Assembly: GCA_947451525.1 (NCBI GenBank)
Contig: CANFZM010000003.1
Coordinates: forward strand, 110,003-174,002
Length of the DNA: 64,000 bases
Direction: 5' to 3'
Source of the DNA: Flavobacteriaceae bacterium
GTDB lineage: Bacteria; Bacteroidota; Bacteroidia; Flavobacteriales; Flavobacteriaceae
Below the pieces are notes generated by a model. The model searched no databases. It was given only the letters and a program-made list of their open reading frames with translations, and was not told where the DNA came from. Shown here piece by piece: positions 19,838 through 28,983 of the stretch (the first letter of the stretch is position 1; each line of letters opens with the position of its first letter). The position numbers and the translations under genes are program-made.

Positions 19838-20569
19838 TTAGTTACCAAAACCAATTCTTAAACCGAATTGAACATTTGGTTTAGTTTCTGTTAAAGAAGT
19901 TGTAGATGGATTATAAGTATTTGGGGCAGAACCATTACCATAAATAGTTTCAATTTTACTGGTTTCTGTTTTTATACTCGCAAAACCAATTCCAAAAAAG
20001 CTTTCAAAAGTAACATTAGAATCTTCAAAAATTTGTTTTCCGATAATTAACGAAATTCCAGTTTTTGATTTTGAATCTTTCAATCCATTTATCGAAGCAG
20101 CCCCATCTCCTGTTGCTTCATAATCTCTATTCATTGTTTTAGAAAATACTTGAATTCCAAAATTCCAACCTTCAATTGCATCATAGTCAACGGATGGATA
20201 AAACTTTACAGCAGCTCTAAAAGCGGTACCCATGGCAGCTTTAGTGTTAGTATCTCCTCCATCAAGCGAGAAATCATTTGGTATATAAGCATAAGTTACC
20301 CCTGCAGAAACTTCTGCACTAAATTTTGGTGCGAAACGGTATTCCCCAATTAATGGAAATTCTCCAGAAGCAATTCCGAAAACATCCGTTTTAACCGCCC
20401 ATTTGTAAGAATTGTCTTTAGAACTTTTCCCTGATGCACTGCTTACACCTCCAGGAGTATAAACTTTAATTCTAGAAGGTGCTTCTTTAGTAGGCGCTGT
20501 AGGTTTAACCTGAGCTTGACTTAAAGCAGAAAGGAATAATGCAGAAATTAAGAGTAAATTTTTTCTCAT
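19838..20569 (-). CDS. Outer-membrane beta-barrel protein
   Basis: This 243-aa protein starts with a signal peptide (cleavage after about residue 19, LSQAQ), then a Pro/Lys/Ser-rich stretch (about 20-50), then alternating strands typical of a small porin-like barrel (YKWAVKTDVFG..., FGIGFASIKTETS) and a terminal strand ending in FGLRIGFGN. No catalytic motif was seen. It is expected in the outer membrane; function unknown. Confidence 0.75.
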   Translation of the reverse strand: MRKNLLLISALFLSALSQAQVKPTAPTKEAPSRIKVYTPGGVSSASGKSSKDNSYKWAVKTDVFGIASGEFPLIGEYRFAPKFSAEVSAGVTYAYIPNDFSLDGGDTNTKAAMGTAFRAAVKFYPSVDYDAIEGWNFGIQVFSKTMNRDYEATGDGAASINGLKDSKSKTGISLIIGKQIFEDSNVTFESFFGIGFASIKTETSKIETIYGNGSAPNTYNPSTTSLTETKPNVQFGLRIGFGN

Positions 20570-20632
20570 GTTTAAATTTTTTAATTGTTTTTCTGCAAAA
20601 ATAATTTATTTTTACAAAAAATTAACAAAAAC

Positions 20633-22129
20633 ATGAAATATTTAAAAATTATTTTCTTGCTAAGCGCAATTAGTTTAAGCGCTCAAAATGTGGAACTTAA
20701 GTGGGCCGAAAAAATTAAAACCAAAGGAAACGTCTCCATCCTAGGTGGGAAAGGCGGAAGGTACTACACAATTCATCAGGATAGTGACGACCATTTAATT
20801 GGTAGAGAGTACGATAAAAATTTAAATTTTAAAGCCGAAAAAGAGATTTCTTTTAATATTGATGCTAAACGTTATGCTTACATGGGAGCTTATTTTGTTA
20901 AAGATAAAATAGTCCATTTTGTAAAAGAAAACGATAGAAAAGCAGACAAAAATTTTTTAATTGGTGCTTTCACCGATATGAGTTTAAAAACAAGTGACAA
21001 AACTTTAATTCTTGACGAGGCAGATGAAGATGCGTTAAACTTTGGTTTGCGTAATATTTCTCCCGATTCTACTAAAGTGGTAGTTTATAATGAATTAAAA
21101 GGTAGAAAAAAAGACCCAAGTACCTTGAATTTTAAAGTATATAATTCAGCTTTTACAGATGTAATCTTAGATAAAACAGCACAATTACCTATAAAAGCTT
21201 CTAAATTTACTACCGAAAGTGTAAATGTAGATAATCTAGGTAACGTTTATGTATTAGCTAAAGTATATAAAGATAAAGAGGAAAAAGTAAAAGGGCAAAG
21301 CGAATATTATTATAAATTAATTGTTTTTAATAAAGAAGATAAGGCGAAAGAATTTGATTTTGATTATCCTGAAAAAGAAATCGAATCTATTGATGTTATT
21401 CCTGGTGAAAACAACACCATGATTTGTACAGGATTCTTGAAAATATTAAACAGCGGTTTCTTTGGTAAAGGAGTTAAAACCTTAATTTCGGATGAAATGT
21501 TTACTGCTAATATTGATTGTTCTACATTAACTTTAAAATCTTCTAAAAAATATGAATTGGAAGGTTTGTATCCAGAAAAACCGAAAAAAACAGAAGATTA
21601 TGTTCCTTACAAAGTAAGAAATATTTTTCAAAGAAAAGATGGCGGTTCTATTGTAGTTGCAGAACAATACAAATTGGTTGTTGTAACTAGAAGTAATGGT
21701 CAATATGGAACAAGTACTTCGTATTACTATTATTTCTGTGATGTTGCTGTCATAAACATCAATAGCAAATCGGAAGTAGAGTCGGTTTCTAAAATGCCTA
21801 AATACCAAATGAACGCTGGAAATCCATCTATCATTTCTACTTATTATAACGATACCGTTTATATAGTATATGAAGATTTAGAGAAAAATGCCGATGCTGA
21901 AGGGGATAAGGACACTAAAAGAAGTACTAAATCAATGTTCTCTTCAAGTTCTAGAAACGCTTTGTTTTTAATGACTGTTGCTCCAAGTGGAGAAATGAAA
22001 AAAGAAGTTATTTATTCGTACAAAGAAAGCAAAATCCGTCCTCGTATTTTAACTAGTATGGTTGCCACTAAAAACGAAATTATATTAAATGCAGACGATC
22101 AAATTGGAGTATTGAAAATCTCTAAATAG
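20633..22129 (+). CDS. Secreted/periplasmic protein of unknown function
   Basis: The start is set at the ATG at 20633 (MKYLKIIFLLSAISLSAQN), which yields a good signal peptide; an in-frame upstream codon at 20585 would place 16 residues before it. The 498-aa product is rich in Lys, Asp and Tyr with repeated beta-strand patterns (for example YYTIHQDSDDHLIGREYDK), suggesting a beta-propeller-like or all-beta fold, but I do not recognise a family. It is divergent from the outer-membrane protein gene, with only 63 bp between starts, so they share a promoter region. Confidence 0.75.
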   Translation: MKYLKIIFLLSAISLSAQNVELKWAEKIKTKGNVSILGGKGGRYYTIHQDSDDHLIGREYDKNLNFKAEKEISFNIDAKRYAYMGAYFVKDKIVHFVKENDRKADKNFLIGAFTDMSLKTSDKTLILDEADEDALNFGLRNISPDSTKVVVYNELKGRKKDPSTLNFKVYNSAFTDVILDKTAQLPIKASKFTTESVNVDNLGNVYVLAKVYKDKEEKVKGQSEYYYKLIVFNKEDKAKEFDFDYPEKEIESIDVIPGENNTMICTGFLKILNSGFFGKGVKTLISDEMFTANIDCSTLTLKSSKKYELEGLYPEKPKKTEDYVPYKVRNIFQRKDGGSIVVAEQYKLVVVTRSNGQYGTSTSYYYYFCDVAVININSKSEVESVSKMPKYQMNAGNPSIISTYYNDTVYIVYEDLEKNADAEGDKDTKRSTKSMFSSSSRNALFLMTVAPSGEMKKEVIYSYKESKIRPRILTSMVATKNEIILNADDQIGVLKISK

Positions 22130-22148
22130 TATTTTCTCAAAAGAATTA

Positions 22149-22181
22149 AAAACCCCGATATTTCAAGAATATCGGGGTTTT
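22149..22181. terminator. Bidirectional terminator
   Basis: A perfect 14-bp stem (AAAACCCCGATATT and complement) with a 5-nt loop lies between the convergent genes ending at 22129 and 22191. Confidence 0.8.
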
Positions 22182-22190
22182 GTATTGCAA

Positions 22191-22736
22191 TTAATATACT
22201 TCTTTTGGTAAATCCTGTAATGTTTTTAAATGCTTGCCATGCTCAAAAATAAAAATACTTCCAGCCCATTCTTTATCTTTTGATTTAAGAGGTTTTCCTG
22301 CTAATTCATTTTCAAAATACCGCGTATAAACTCCTCTAAAGCTTTTTTTATAGTAATCGCCATCCACTGCAAAAAGTGGTGAGACGAACGTTTGACTTTT
22401 AGTTTTGTCTAAATTAGCAAAGCCATTCATCACCAAAAATAATTTGTAATGGTGTCTTTTGGCATAATTTTCATATACTTTGAGAGGTCTGCAATATTCC
22501 GAAGTGCAACCATTGGTAAACTCATACACCATTGCGGCATCGTATTTTAATAATTCTTCTTTTAATTGCAGCGCATTAATTTTGTAGATGGTGTCTTGAC
22601 TTAAATTTTCAAATTTTTTAAGGGTAATAACTTTAGATTTCTCTATCGGATTAAGTTTGCCATAATCATTAGTAAGGCCTTGAATGCTGCAGGAAACTAA
22701 TATAAATAGAAATAAGATTAGAATTGTTTTCTTCAT
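22191..22736 (-). CDS. Predicted lipoprotein of unknown function
   Basis: This 181-aa protein has a lipoprotein signal (MKKTILILFLFILVSC, Cys at residue 16). The mature part includes MVYEFTNGCTSEYCRPLKVYENYA, with two Cys five residues apart, and LFLVMNGFANLD, an arrangement that recalls a thioredoxin-like fold without a standard active site. No firm family. It is probably transcribed alone; ahcY upstream on the same strand has its own terminator at 22758-22783. Confidence 0.7.
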   Translation of the reverse strand: MKKTILILFLFILVSCSIQGLTNDYGKLNPIEKSKVITLKKFENLSQDTIYKINALQLKEELLKYDAAMVYEFTNGCTSEYCRPLKVYENYAKRHHYKLFLVMNGFANLDKTKSQTFVSPLFAVDGDYYKKSFRGVYTRYFENELAGKPLKSKDKEWAGSIFIFEHGKHLKTLQDLPKEVY

Positions 22737-22757
22737 TTAGATTTGGTTTTTAAAACA

Positions 22758-22783
22758 AAACCCTCACTTTGCAGCAAGGGTTT
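22758..22783 (-). terminator. Terminator after ahcY
   Basis: A 7-bp stem (AAACCCT / AGGGTTT, 12-nt loop) followed on the minus strand by TTTTGTTTT lies between ahcY and the downstream lipoprotein gene. Next to it, 22801-22850 holds repeated acttcgtac-type units. Confidence 0.6.
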
Positions 22784-22845
22784 AGATTTATTATTCTTTT
22801 TTGTATTTAATACTTCGTACTTCTAATTTCGTACCTCGTACTTTT

Positions 22846-24162
22846 CTAGTATCTGTAATATTCTGGTTTGAAAGGACCTTCTACTGGTACACCAATATAA
22901 TCTGCTTGATCCACACGTAAAGTTTCCAATTCAACTCCTAATTTAGCTAAGTGTAACATTGCCACTTTTTCATCTAAATGCTTAGGTAACATATAAACGT
23001 CATTGTTATAAGCAGCACTGTTTTTCCATAACTCAATTTGCGCTAAAGTTTGATTAGTAAATGAATTACTCATTACAAAACTTGGGTGACCTGTAGCACA
23101 ACCTAAGTTTACTAAACGACCTTCAGCCAAAATAATAATATCTTTCCCGTTTACGTTATAAATATCTACTTGCGGTTTTACTTCATTTTTAGTATGACCA
23201 AAATTACCATTCAACCATGCCATGTCAATTTCGTTATCAAAGTGACCGATATTACAAACAACAGTTTTGTCTTTCATTTTTTCAAAATGAGAACCCAAAA
23301 CAATATCTTTATTTCCGGTAGTAGTAATAATAATGTCTGCAGTTGCAATAACTGTGTCTAATTTTTTAACTTCAAATCCGTCCATAGCAGCTTGAAGAGC
23401 ACAAATAGGATCAATTTCAGTTACAGTTACAATAGAACCTGCGCCTCTAAAAGAAGCAGCAGTTCCTTTTCCAACATCACCATATCCACAAACGATTACT
23501 CTTTTCCCAGCCAACATTAAGTCGGTTGCTCTACGAACAGCATCTACAGCAGATTCTTTACAACCATATTTATTGTCAAATTTCGATTTAGTAACCGAGT
23601 CATTAACATTAATTGCAGGCATTGGTAACGTTCCAGCTTTCACTCTTTCGTATAATCTGTGAACTCCTGTTGTAGTTTCTTCAGATAAACCTTTAATTCC
23701 AGCAACTAAGTGTGGGTAACGGTCAATAACCATATTGGTTAAATCGCCTCCATCATCCAAAATCATGTTCAATGGTTTTCTATCTTCACCAAAGAATAAA
23801 GTTTGCTCAATACACCAGTCAAAATCAGGTTCGTTCAAACCTTTCCAAGCATAAACTTGAATTCCAGCAGCAGCAATAGCAGCAGCAGCTTGATCTTGCG
23901 TAGAGAAAATATTACAAGAAGACCAAGTAACTTCAGCACCAAGAGCAATTAAAGTTTCAATTAAAACAGCAGTTTGAATAGTCATGTGCAAACAACCTGC
24001 AATACGAGCACCTGCAAGAGGTTGTTCGTTTTTATATTCTGCTCTTAAAGCCATTAAACCTGGCATTTCTGCTTCGGCCAATTCAATTTCTTTTCTTCCC
24101 CAAGCTGCAAGCGAAATATCTTTCACTTTAAAAGCTACATAAGGTAACGTTTGTGTACTCAT
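22846..24162 (-). CDS. ahcY: Adenosylhomocysteinase (S-adenosylhomocysteine hydrolase)
   Basis: This 438-aa enzyme reversibly splits S-adenosylhomocysteine to adenosine and homocysteine in the methyl cycle. The NAD-binding loop GYGDVGKG is at about 225-232; the substrate region [20 protein letters not shown] is near 58-77; the C-terminus KPEYYRY is the conserved lysine/tyrosine tail that caps NAD. Length is normal for the bacterial form. A -7 box (minus-strand TAATTTTG, 24197-24204) is upstream. Confidence 0.98.
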   Translation of the reverse strand: MSTQTLPYVAFKVKDISLAAWGRKEIELAEAEMPGLMALRAEYKNEQPLAGARIAGCLHMTIQTAVLIETLIALGAEVTWSSCNIFSTQDQAAAAIAAAGIQVYAWKGLNEPDFDWCIEQTLFFGEDRKPLNMILDDGGDLTNMVIDRYPHLVAGIKGLSEETTTGVHRLYERVKAGTLPMPAINVNDSVTKSKFDNKYGCKESAVDAVRRATDLMLAGKRVIVCGYGDVGKGTAASFRGAGSIVTVTEIDPICALQAAMDGFEVKKLDTVIATADIIITTTGNKDIVLGSHFEKMKDKTVVCNIGHFDNEIDMAWLNGNFGHTKNEVKPQVDIYNVNGKDIIILAEGRLVNLGCATGHPSFVMSNSFTNQTLAQIELWKNSAAYNNDVYMLPKHLDEKVAMLHLAKLGVELETLRVDQADYIGVPVEGPFKPEYYRY

Positions 24163-24290
24163 CTATTATGTATATTTGTTTTTTTAAATTTGGGTGCAAA
24201 ATTACAACATAGGTTTTGAATTTAATAATTTATTTTCAAATTTGTGAAATGTTTAAGTTCTTAAGCCTCTGTAAAACAATAAAATACTAA

Positions 24291-24920
24291 ATGCCATTAT
24301 ATAAAGAGATTATACTAAAAGATAACGCTAAACTCTATCTCTGGAAAATTACCGAAGACATTGACGAGTTACATCATGCGGTAAAATTAAATAACTCCTC
24401 CCAAAATAGGGTAGATTCTATGAAATCGGAAAGCCATCAAAAAGGGTTTTTATCTGTTAGAATGCTCTTGCAACATGTTGGTTATAATGATTTTGACTTG
24501 TATTATGATTCTTTCGGGAAGCCACATTTAACCGATGGGAAACACATATCTATTTCGCATTCCCATACTTTTTCAGCAATAGCAATTAGTAACCAGCCAA
24601 TTGGATTGGATGTCGAACAAGTAAAAGAAAAAATACTCAAAATTGCATCTCGGTTTATGGATGTTTCCCATTTAGAAAATTTATCCGAAATCGAAAAAAT
24701 GAAAAAAGCAACCGTTATTTGGGGAATCAAAGAAAGCATTTTTAAGATAAAAAATATCGAAGGCATTAGCTTTCGAAATCATATATTTGAAAAGGACTTT
24801 TTATTTGAAAATAAAAGAGCGGAAGCAAAATTAATGTTTAACAATAATGAAGAAAAGTTCAATATTCTATTTGATTCGATAGAAGATTATATCTTTGTTT
24901 GCGCTTTTGAAAAACAATAA
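24291..24920 (+). CDS. 4'-phosphopantetheinyl transferase superfamily protein
   Basis: This 209-aa protein has the PPTase signature: GLDVEQ in the middle (Mg2+-binding Asp/Glu) and WGIKESIFK about 40 residues later. It would transfer phosphopantetheine from CoA to a carrier-protein serine. The stop overlaps the next start by one base (TAATG at 24918-24922), so it is translationally coupled to the prenylglyceryl-phosphate synthase gene. The carrier protein served is not in the window. Sequence around the core is otherwise divergent from AcpS. Confidence 0.85.
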   Translation: MPLYKEIILKDNAKLYLWKITEDIDELHHAVKLNNSSQNRVDSMKSESHQKGFLSVRMLLQHVGYNDFDLYYDSFGKPHLTDGKHISISHSHTFSAIAISNQPIGLDVEQVKEKILKIASRFMDVSHLENLSEIEKMKKATVIWGIKESIFKIKNIEGISFRNHIFEKDFLFENKRAEAKLMFNNNEEKFNILFDSIEDYIFVCAFEKQ

Positions 24921-25633
24921 TGGTACATATTTACAACCAAATAGTCTCCGCTAAAACAGCAAACAAGAAACTTTTAGCCATTCTTATCGATCCCGATAAA
25001 GTGTCGACGGAACAAGTTTCTGGTTTAATTCAAAAAATTACTACTTCTCCAGCCACACATATATTAATTGGCGGAAGTTCGTTTGAAGGCACGCATTTGG
25101 ATGAGTTAATCCTAGAATTGAAGGAGGAAATTGATTTGCCAATTTTACTTTTCCCTGGAAATCCTTCCCAAATTTCAGCTAAAGCCGATGGGATATTATT
25201 TCTAACCCTACTTTCTGGACGAAATCCCGATTATTTAATAGAACACCAAGTAAATGCGGTGCCCATTTTAAAAAAGACCGCTTTAGAAGTTATATCTACT
25301 GGATATATTTTAATTGAAAGTGGTAGTAAAACTGCGGTTGAACGAGTTAGCAAAACCAAACCATTAGACAGAAATAATACCGATTATGTTTTGCAAACAG
25401 CCCAAGCTGGCGAATATATTGGCAACAAATTAATGTATATCGAAGCTGGAAGTGGAGCAAAATTAGCAGTTCCAACAGAAATGATTACCTTAGTTTCCCA
25501 AAATATAAATATCCCAGTTATTGTTGGTGGCGGAATCCGTTCTAAAAAAGAAATCGAAGATGCTTTTAATGCTGGTGCAGATATGGTAGTTATTGGCACT
25601 GCATTTGAAAACGACAGTAATTTTTTTGATTAA
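24920..25633 (+). CDS. Geranylgeranylglyceryl/heptaprenylglyceryl phosphate synthase (PcrB-like)
   Basis: This 237-aa TIM-barrel enzyme joins a polyprenyl diphosphate to sn-glycerol-1-phosphate by an ether bond, the first step of archaeal-type lipid formation, and is also known in Bacteroidota. Motifs: LAILIDPDKV near the N-terminus, YIEAGSGAK for the substrate end, and VGGGIRSKKEIEDAF with VIGTAFEN for phosphate binding. The family's chain-length specificity cannot be read by eye. It overlaps the PPTase gene and is followed 18 bp later by PnuC. Confidence 0.93.
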   Translation: MVHIYNQIVSAKTANKKLLAILIDPDKVSTEQVSGLIQKITTSPATHILIGGSSFEGTHLDELILELKEEIDLPILLFPGNPSQISAKADGILFLTLLSGRNPDYLIEHQVNAVPILKKTALEVISTGYILIESGSKTAVERVSKTKPLDRNNTDYVLQTAQAGEYIGNKLMYIEAGSGAKLAVPTEMITLVSQNINIPVIVGGGIRSKKEIEDAFNAGADMVVIGTAFENDSNFFD

Positions 25634-25651
25634 CCTTAAACCTTAAACCTT

Positions 25652-26269
25652 TTGATCGACTTCTTTCTTTCGCAATATAAAACCGCTTCTTTGCTTCAAA
25701 TTATTTTGGAGTTTTTGGCTTTTGTCTTTGGCATAATAAGTGTTTTTTGTGCCAAAAAAGAAAATATTTGGGTCTACCCAACCGGATTAATCTCTACAGT
25801 AATTACCGTTTATTTATTATATCAAGCAAGTTATTTTGGCGATATGACCATGAATTTTTACTATTCTATAATGAGTATTTATGGTTGGTACAAATGGTCT
25901 TCCAAAACAAAGCAACCCGTGTTAGCAATTACTAGAACTACTACTCGAGAGAAAAAGATTGGTTTAGGATTGTTTTTCATGACTATGGGAATTACTTATT
26001 TAGTTTATAAATTTTTTCATTATACACTTGCAATACCTAATTATATTGATATTTTTACCTCAGGAATATTTTTCACGGGCATGTGGTACATGGCGTTGAA
26101 AAAAATAGAAAACTGGACCTTGTGGATAGTAGGCGATATAATAGCGGTTCCGTTATTTGCCTATAGAGGACTGGGAATGTTATCTTTTCAATATTTAATT
26201 TTTACAATCTTAGCCGTATTAGCCTACATCGAATGGAAGAAAATCTTAAACAAAAAAGTACAGAAGTAG
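25652..26269 (+). CDS. pnuC: PnuC-family vitamin transporter
   Basis: This 205-aa inner-membrane protein has about seven TM helices and the PnuC features WVYPTGLIST, NFYYSIMSIYGWYKW and a terminal WKKIL. The family takes up nicotinamide riboside or, in the Bacteroidota PnuT branch, thiamine. The start is TTG at 25652; no closer ATG gives the first helix. The 18-bp spacer is itself a repeat (ccttaaa units). The 3' end overlaps the next gene by 37 bp, which couples it to a NadR-like kinase. The TPP-riboswitch receptor 2.9 kb downstream leaves thiamine as a possible substrate. Confidence 0.85.
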   Translation: MIDFFLSQYKTASLLQIILEFLAFVFGIISVFCAKKENIWVYPTGLISTVITVYLLYQASYFGDMTMNFYYSIMSIYGWYKWSSKTKQPVLAITRTTTREKKIGLGLFFMTMGITYLVYKFFHYTLAIPNYIDIFTSGIFFTGMWYMALKKIENWTLWIVGDIIAVPLFAYRGLGMLSFQYLIFTILAVLAYIEWKKILNKKVQK

Positions 26270-28341
26270 TCAAAATTGCGTTCTACGGTCCTGAATCAAC
26301 CGGAAAAACTACTTTGGCACAGCAACTTGCGGACGAATTCCAATCCTTATGGGTTCCAGAATTTGCAAGAGATTATCTCCAAAAAAAATGGGATGCCACC
26401 CAGCAAATCTGCCAACCCGAAGATTTGTTACCTATTGCAATTGGCCAAATTCAACTAGAAAACGAGGCGCTTTCTAAAGCAAATCAATATCTGTTTTGCG
26501 ATACAAATTTATTGGTAACCAAAGTTTTTTCAGATATTTATTACGGATATTGTGATCCAATCATTGCTTCTGCTGCGAAAGATCATAATTATGATTTAGT
26601 TTTTTTAACCGATGTTGATTTCCCTTGGGAGAAAGACGATTTAAGGGATAAACCAGAAAGCCGTCAAGAATCCTTAGCAGTTTTCGAACAAGAATTGATA
26701 AAAAATAAAACCCCGTATATCAAATTATCGGGTAACAAAGAAGAAAGATTAAGTAAAGCAATAAATATAATTAATGACTTATCTAAAGCAAAAAAAATAG
26801 GTTTTAATTCGGACGATTTTATAGAAATTTACCACCGAAAAATTAATATAGAAACTCTAGAGCATCAATTTCAGGTTTTAAGAAATGGGTTGCCAAAAAT
26901 TCATATAGACAGACCAGCAGTAATAAAGGACGGTATTGTAACTATTTCTAATGAAGAAGCGGTATACCATGCCAATTATTTTGATGAAAAAAAGAAAAAT
27001 TTAAAACTTAAAAAATTTGTGCCTGCATCAGGAGCGGCAACTAGAATGTTTAAGTTTTTGAATGAATTTTTACAAGATTATAAACCTACAGAGGAATCTA
27101 TAAATGCTTATGTGAATCGGAAAAAAAATAAAAATCTCTCCCTTTTTCTTGTTGCAAAAGAAAAGTTTGCCTTTCATGATGCAGTTTTAGAAACTGCCAA
27201 AACACTTATCTCCGATTTTGATACAGCCAATAAAGACGACAAAGATTACGCCTTTATTAAAGCAATGTTATCTCCAAAACATTTTAATTTTGCTAGTAAA
27301 CCTAAAGGGGTTTTGCCTTTTCATAAATACGACAATCGTATTGCTACTGCAATTGAAGAGCATCTTATAGAATGTGTTTATTATGCCACTTCTAACGATA
27401 AATCGTATTTGCATTTTACCGTTTCAGAAGAACATAAAAACGAATTTGAAACTATCGTAAATGATATAAAAAGTAAATTTGAATCTCAAAATAACATTTC
27501 CATTTCTGTAAAATATTCCTTTCAAGACAAAGCGACGGATGTCATTGCCGTTGATTTAAAAGGAAACCCTTTTCGGGAGGATAACAACCAATTACTTTTT
27601 CGCCCAGGAGGTCATGGTGCATTAATTAAAAATCTTGATAACCTTCGTGCCGATATTATTTTCATAAAAAACATAGATAATGTAATTCAAAATCATGCAA
27701 ACGAAGTCACTATATATAAAAAAGCATTGGCTGGAATTTTAATTCAGATTCAGGAAAATACTTTTAATTATTTACGACTTTTGGATAGTGATTTGGTTAC
27801 TAATGAAAATCTTAATGAAATTGTGAATTTCTTAGCATCAAAATTGAATGTTACTGCGCCAGATGATTTTTCTAAATACACCAAAGAAAGCAAAATAGAA
27901 TACCTTCAAAATATTTTAAACCGTCCAATTAGAGTTTGTGGAATGGTTAAAAATGAAGGTGAACCGGGGGGAGGACCTTTTTGGGTAAGAGATCAAAAGG
28001 GGAATGTTTTTTTGCAAATAATTGAAGCTTCTCAGGTTGATGAAGACCAACTTAAAATTCTAGAAAAAGCCACCCATTTTAATCCAGTAGATTTAGTATG
28101 TGGCACTAAAAATTACCAAGGACAACAATTTGATTTGACCCAATTTGTAGATAAAAACACTGGCTTTATTGTAGAAAAAAATAAAAACGGAAAACCACTA
28201 AAAGCCTTTGAATTACCAGGACTTTGGAATGGTGCTATGGCAAAATGGCTGACTGTTTTTGTAGAAGTTCCGTTAATCACTTTCAATCCCGTGAAAACCG
28301 TGAACGATTTATTAAAACCTGCACACCAATCACCAAATTAA
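26233..28341 (+). CDS. NadR-like nucleoside kinase fused to DUF4301
   Basis: One uninterrupted 702-aa frame contains two families. Residues 1-190 are a P-loop kinase like the C-terminal ribosylnicotinamide-kinase domain of NadR: Walker A GPESTGKT (19-26), the LFCDTNLLVTKVFS segment, and DVDFPWEKDDLRDKPE lid. Residues 195-702 match DUF4301: KFVPASGAATRMFK, HKYDNRIATAIEEHL, FRPGGHGALIKNL, GMVKNEGEPGGGPFWV. There is no Met near the junction (about residues 185-260), so a separate DUF4301 start is unlikely. The first domain probably phosphorylates the vitamin carried in by PnuC; the DUF4301 activity is unknown (the GGHGAL and PASGAATR motifs hint at nucleotidyl transfer; inference). Overlaps pnuC by 37 bp. 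Confidence 0.82.
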   Translation: MEENLKQKSTEVVKIAFYGPESTGKTTLAQQLADEFQSLWVPEFARDYLQKKWDATQQICQPEDLLPIAIGQIQLENEALSKANQYLFCDTNLLVTKVFSDIYYGYCDPIIASAAKDHNYDLVFLTDVDFPWEKDDLRDKPESRQESLAVFEQELIKNKTPYIKLSGNKEERLSKAINIINDLSKAKKIGFNSDDFIEIYHRKINIETLEHQFQVLRNGLPKIHIDRPAVIKDGIVTISNEEAVYHANYFDEKKKNLKLKKFVPASGAATRMFKFLNEFLQDYKPTEESINAYVNRKKNKNLSLFLVAKEKFAFHDAVLETAKTLISDFDTANKDDKDYAFIKAMLSPKHFNFASKPKGVLPFHKYDNRIATAIEEHLIECVYYATSNDKSYLHFTVSEEHKNEFETIVNDIKSKFESQNNISISVKYSFQDKATDVIAVDLKGNPFREDNNQLLFRPGGHGALIKNLDNLRADIIFIKNIDNVIQNHANEVTIYKKALAGILIQIQENTFNYLRLLDSDLVTNENLNEIVNFLASKLNVTAPDDFSKYTKESKIEYLQNILNRPIRVCGMVKNEGEPGGGPFWVRDQKGNVFLQIIEASQVDEDQLKILEKATHFNPVDLVCGTKNYQGQQFDLTQFVDKNTGFIVEKNKNGKPLKAFELPGLWNGAMAKWLTVFVEVPLITFNPVKTVNDLLKPAHQSPN

Positions 28342-28438
28342 AAATATTGTTTTAAATAATAGACAATGAATTAATAATTAACTTTGCGTCTCCACAGAAA
28401 AAATAACTTTGTGTCTTAGCGTCTTAGTGGCAAAAAAA

Positions 28439-28840
28439 ATGGATAAAGAAAAAATCATAACCGAACTAACATTCAAAGCGGTAAGAAGTTCTGGAGCCGG
28501 AGGACAAAACGTCAATAAAGTTTCGTCCAAGGTGGTGCTTACCTATGATTTAAATGCTTCCCAAGCACTTTCGGAAGAAGAAAAAGAATTGCTTTTTGTC
28601 AAGTTAAAATCTAAATTAACTCTTGAAAATGTTTTAATTATCAATTGTGATGAAGACAGAAGTCAATTCAAAAACAAAGAAATTGTAATAAAGCGATTCC
28701 TAGATTTAATTGCAAAATCTTTAGTAATTCCTAAAAAAAGAAAGCCAACCAAAATACCAAGATCTGTTATCGAAAAACGATTAAAAAACAAATCGCTAAT
28801 GGCAACAATTAAGCAAAATCGTAGAAAACCGGAGTTGTAG
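28439..28840 (+). CDS. arfB: Alternative ribosome-rescue factor ArfB / peptidyl-tRNA hydrolase
   Basis: This 133-aa class I release-factor-like protein frees peptides from stalled ribosomes. The catalytic GGQ is at residues 21-23 within SSGAGGQNVNKVSSKV, and a basic tail (KKRKPTKIPRSVIEKRLKNK ... RRKPEL) inserts into the empty mRNA channel, as in YaeJ. The ATG at 28439 is chosen over GTG at 28409, because the family starts a few residues before the core. The upstream spacer (28342-28438) carries cttagcgtcttagtggc-type repeat text. Confidence 0.93.
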   Translation: MDKEKIITELTFKAVRSSGAGGQNVNKVSSKVVLTYDLNASQALSEEEKELLFVKLKSKLTLENVLIINCDEDRSQFKNKEIVIKRFLDLIAKSLVIPKKRKPTKIPRSVIEKRLKNKSLMATIKQNRRKPEL

Positions 28841-28853
28841 TATTAAGATAGGA

Positions 28854-28946
28854 GTATTAAGTATTAAGACAAAAGAATCAAGTATTAAGACAAAAGAATC
28901 AAGACAGAATTTTAAATATCAAGAAAAAAATCTTAATACTTAATAC
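28854..28946. repeat. Repeat cluster: two 21-bp direct repeats inside a 16-bp inverted repeat
   Basis: Two adjacent perfect 21-bp copies lie at 28859-28879 and 28880-28900. Flanking them is a perfect 16-bp inverted repeat, arms 28854-28869 and 28931-28946 (gtattaagtattaaga and complement). Further cttaatac units follow to 28960. It occupies the spacer between arfB and the TPP riboswitch; a long stem could stop transcription from arfB before the riboswitch promoter. Confidence 0.7.
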
Positions 28947-28966
28947 AACAATCTTAATACTTTTTC

Positions 28967-28974
28967 TATATTTG
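28967..28974 (+). promoter_or_regulatory. -7 box (TATATTTG) of the TPP-riboswitch transcript
   Basis: An exact TAnnTTTG match lies about 10 nt before the first riboswitch bases, the position expected for a transcript starting near 28980. The -33 part is not a clear TTG. Confidence 0.55.
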
Positions 28975-28983
28975 TCCTGTCTC

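Noticed and set aside
28854..28946. Possible CRISPR array
   Set aside because: The repeats are adjacent without spacers and only two copies exist.
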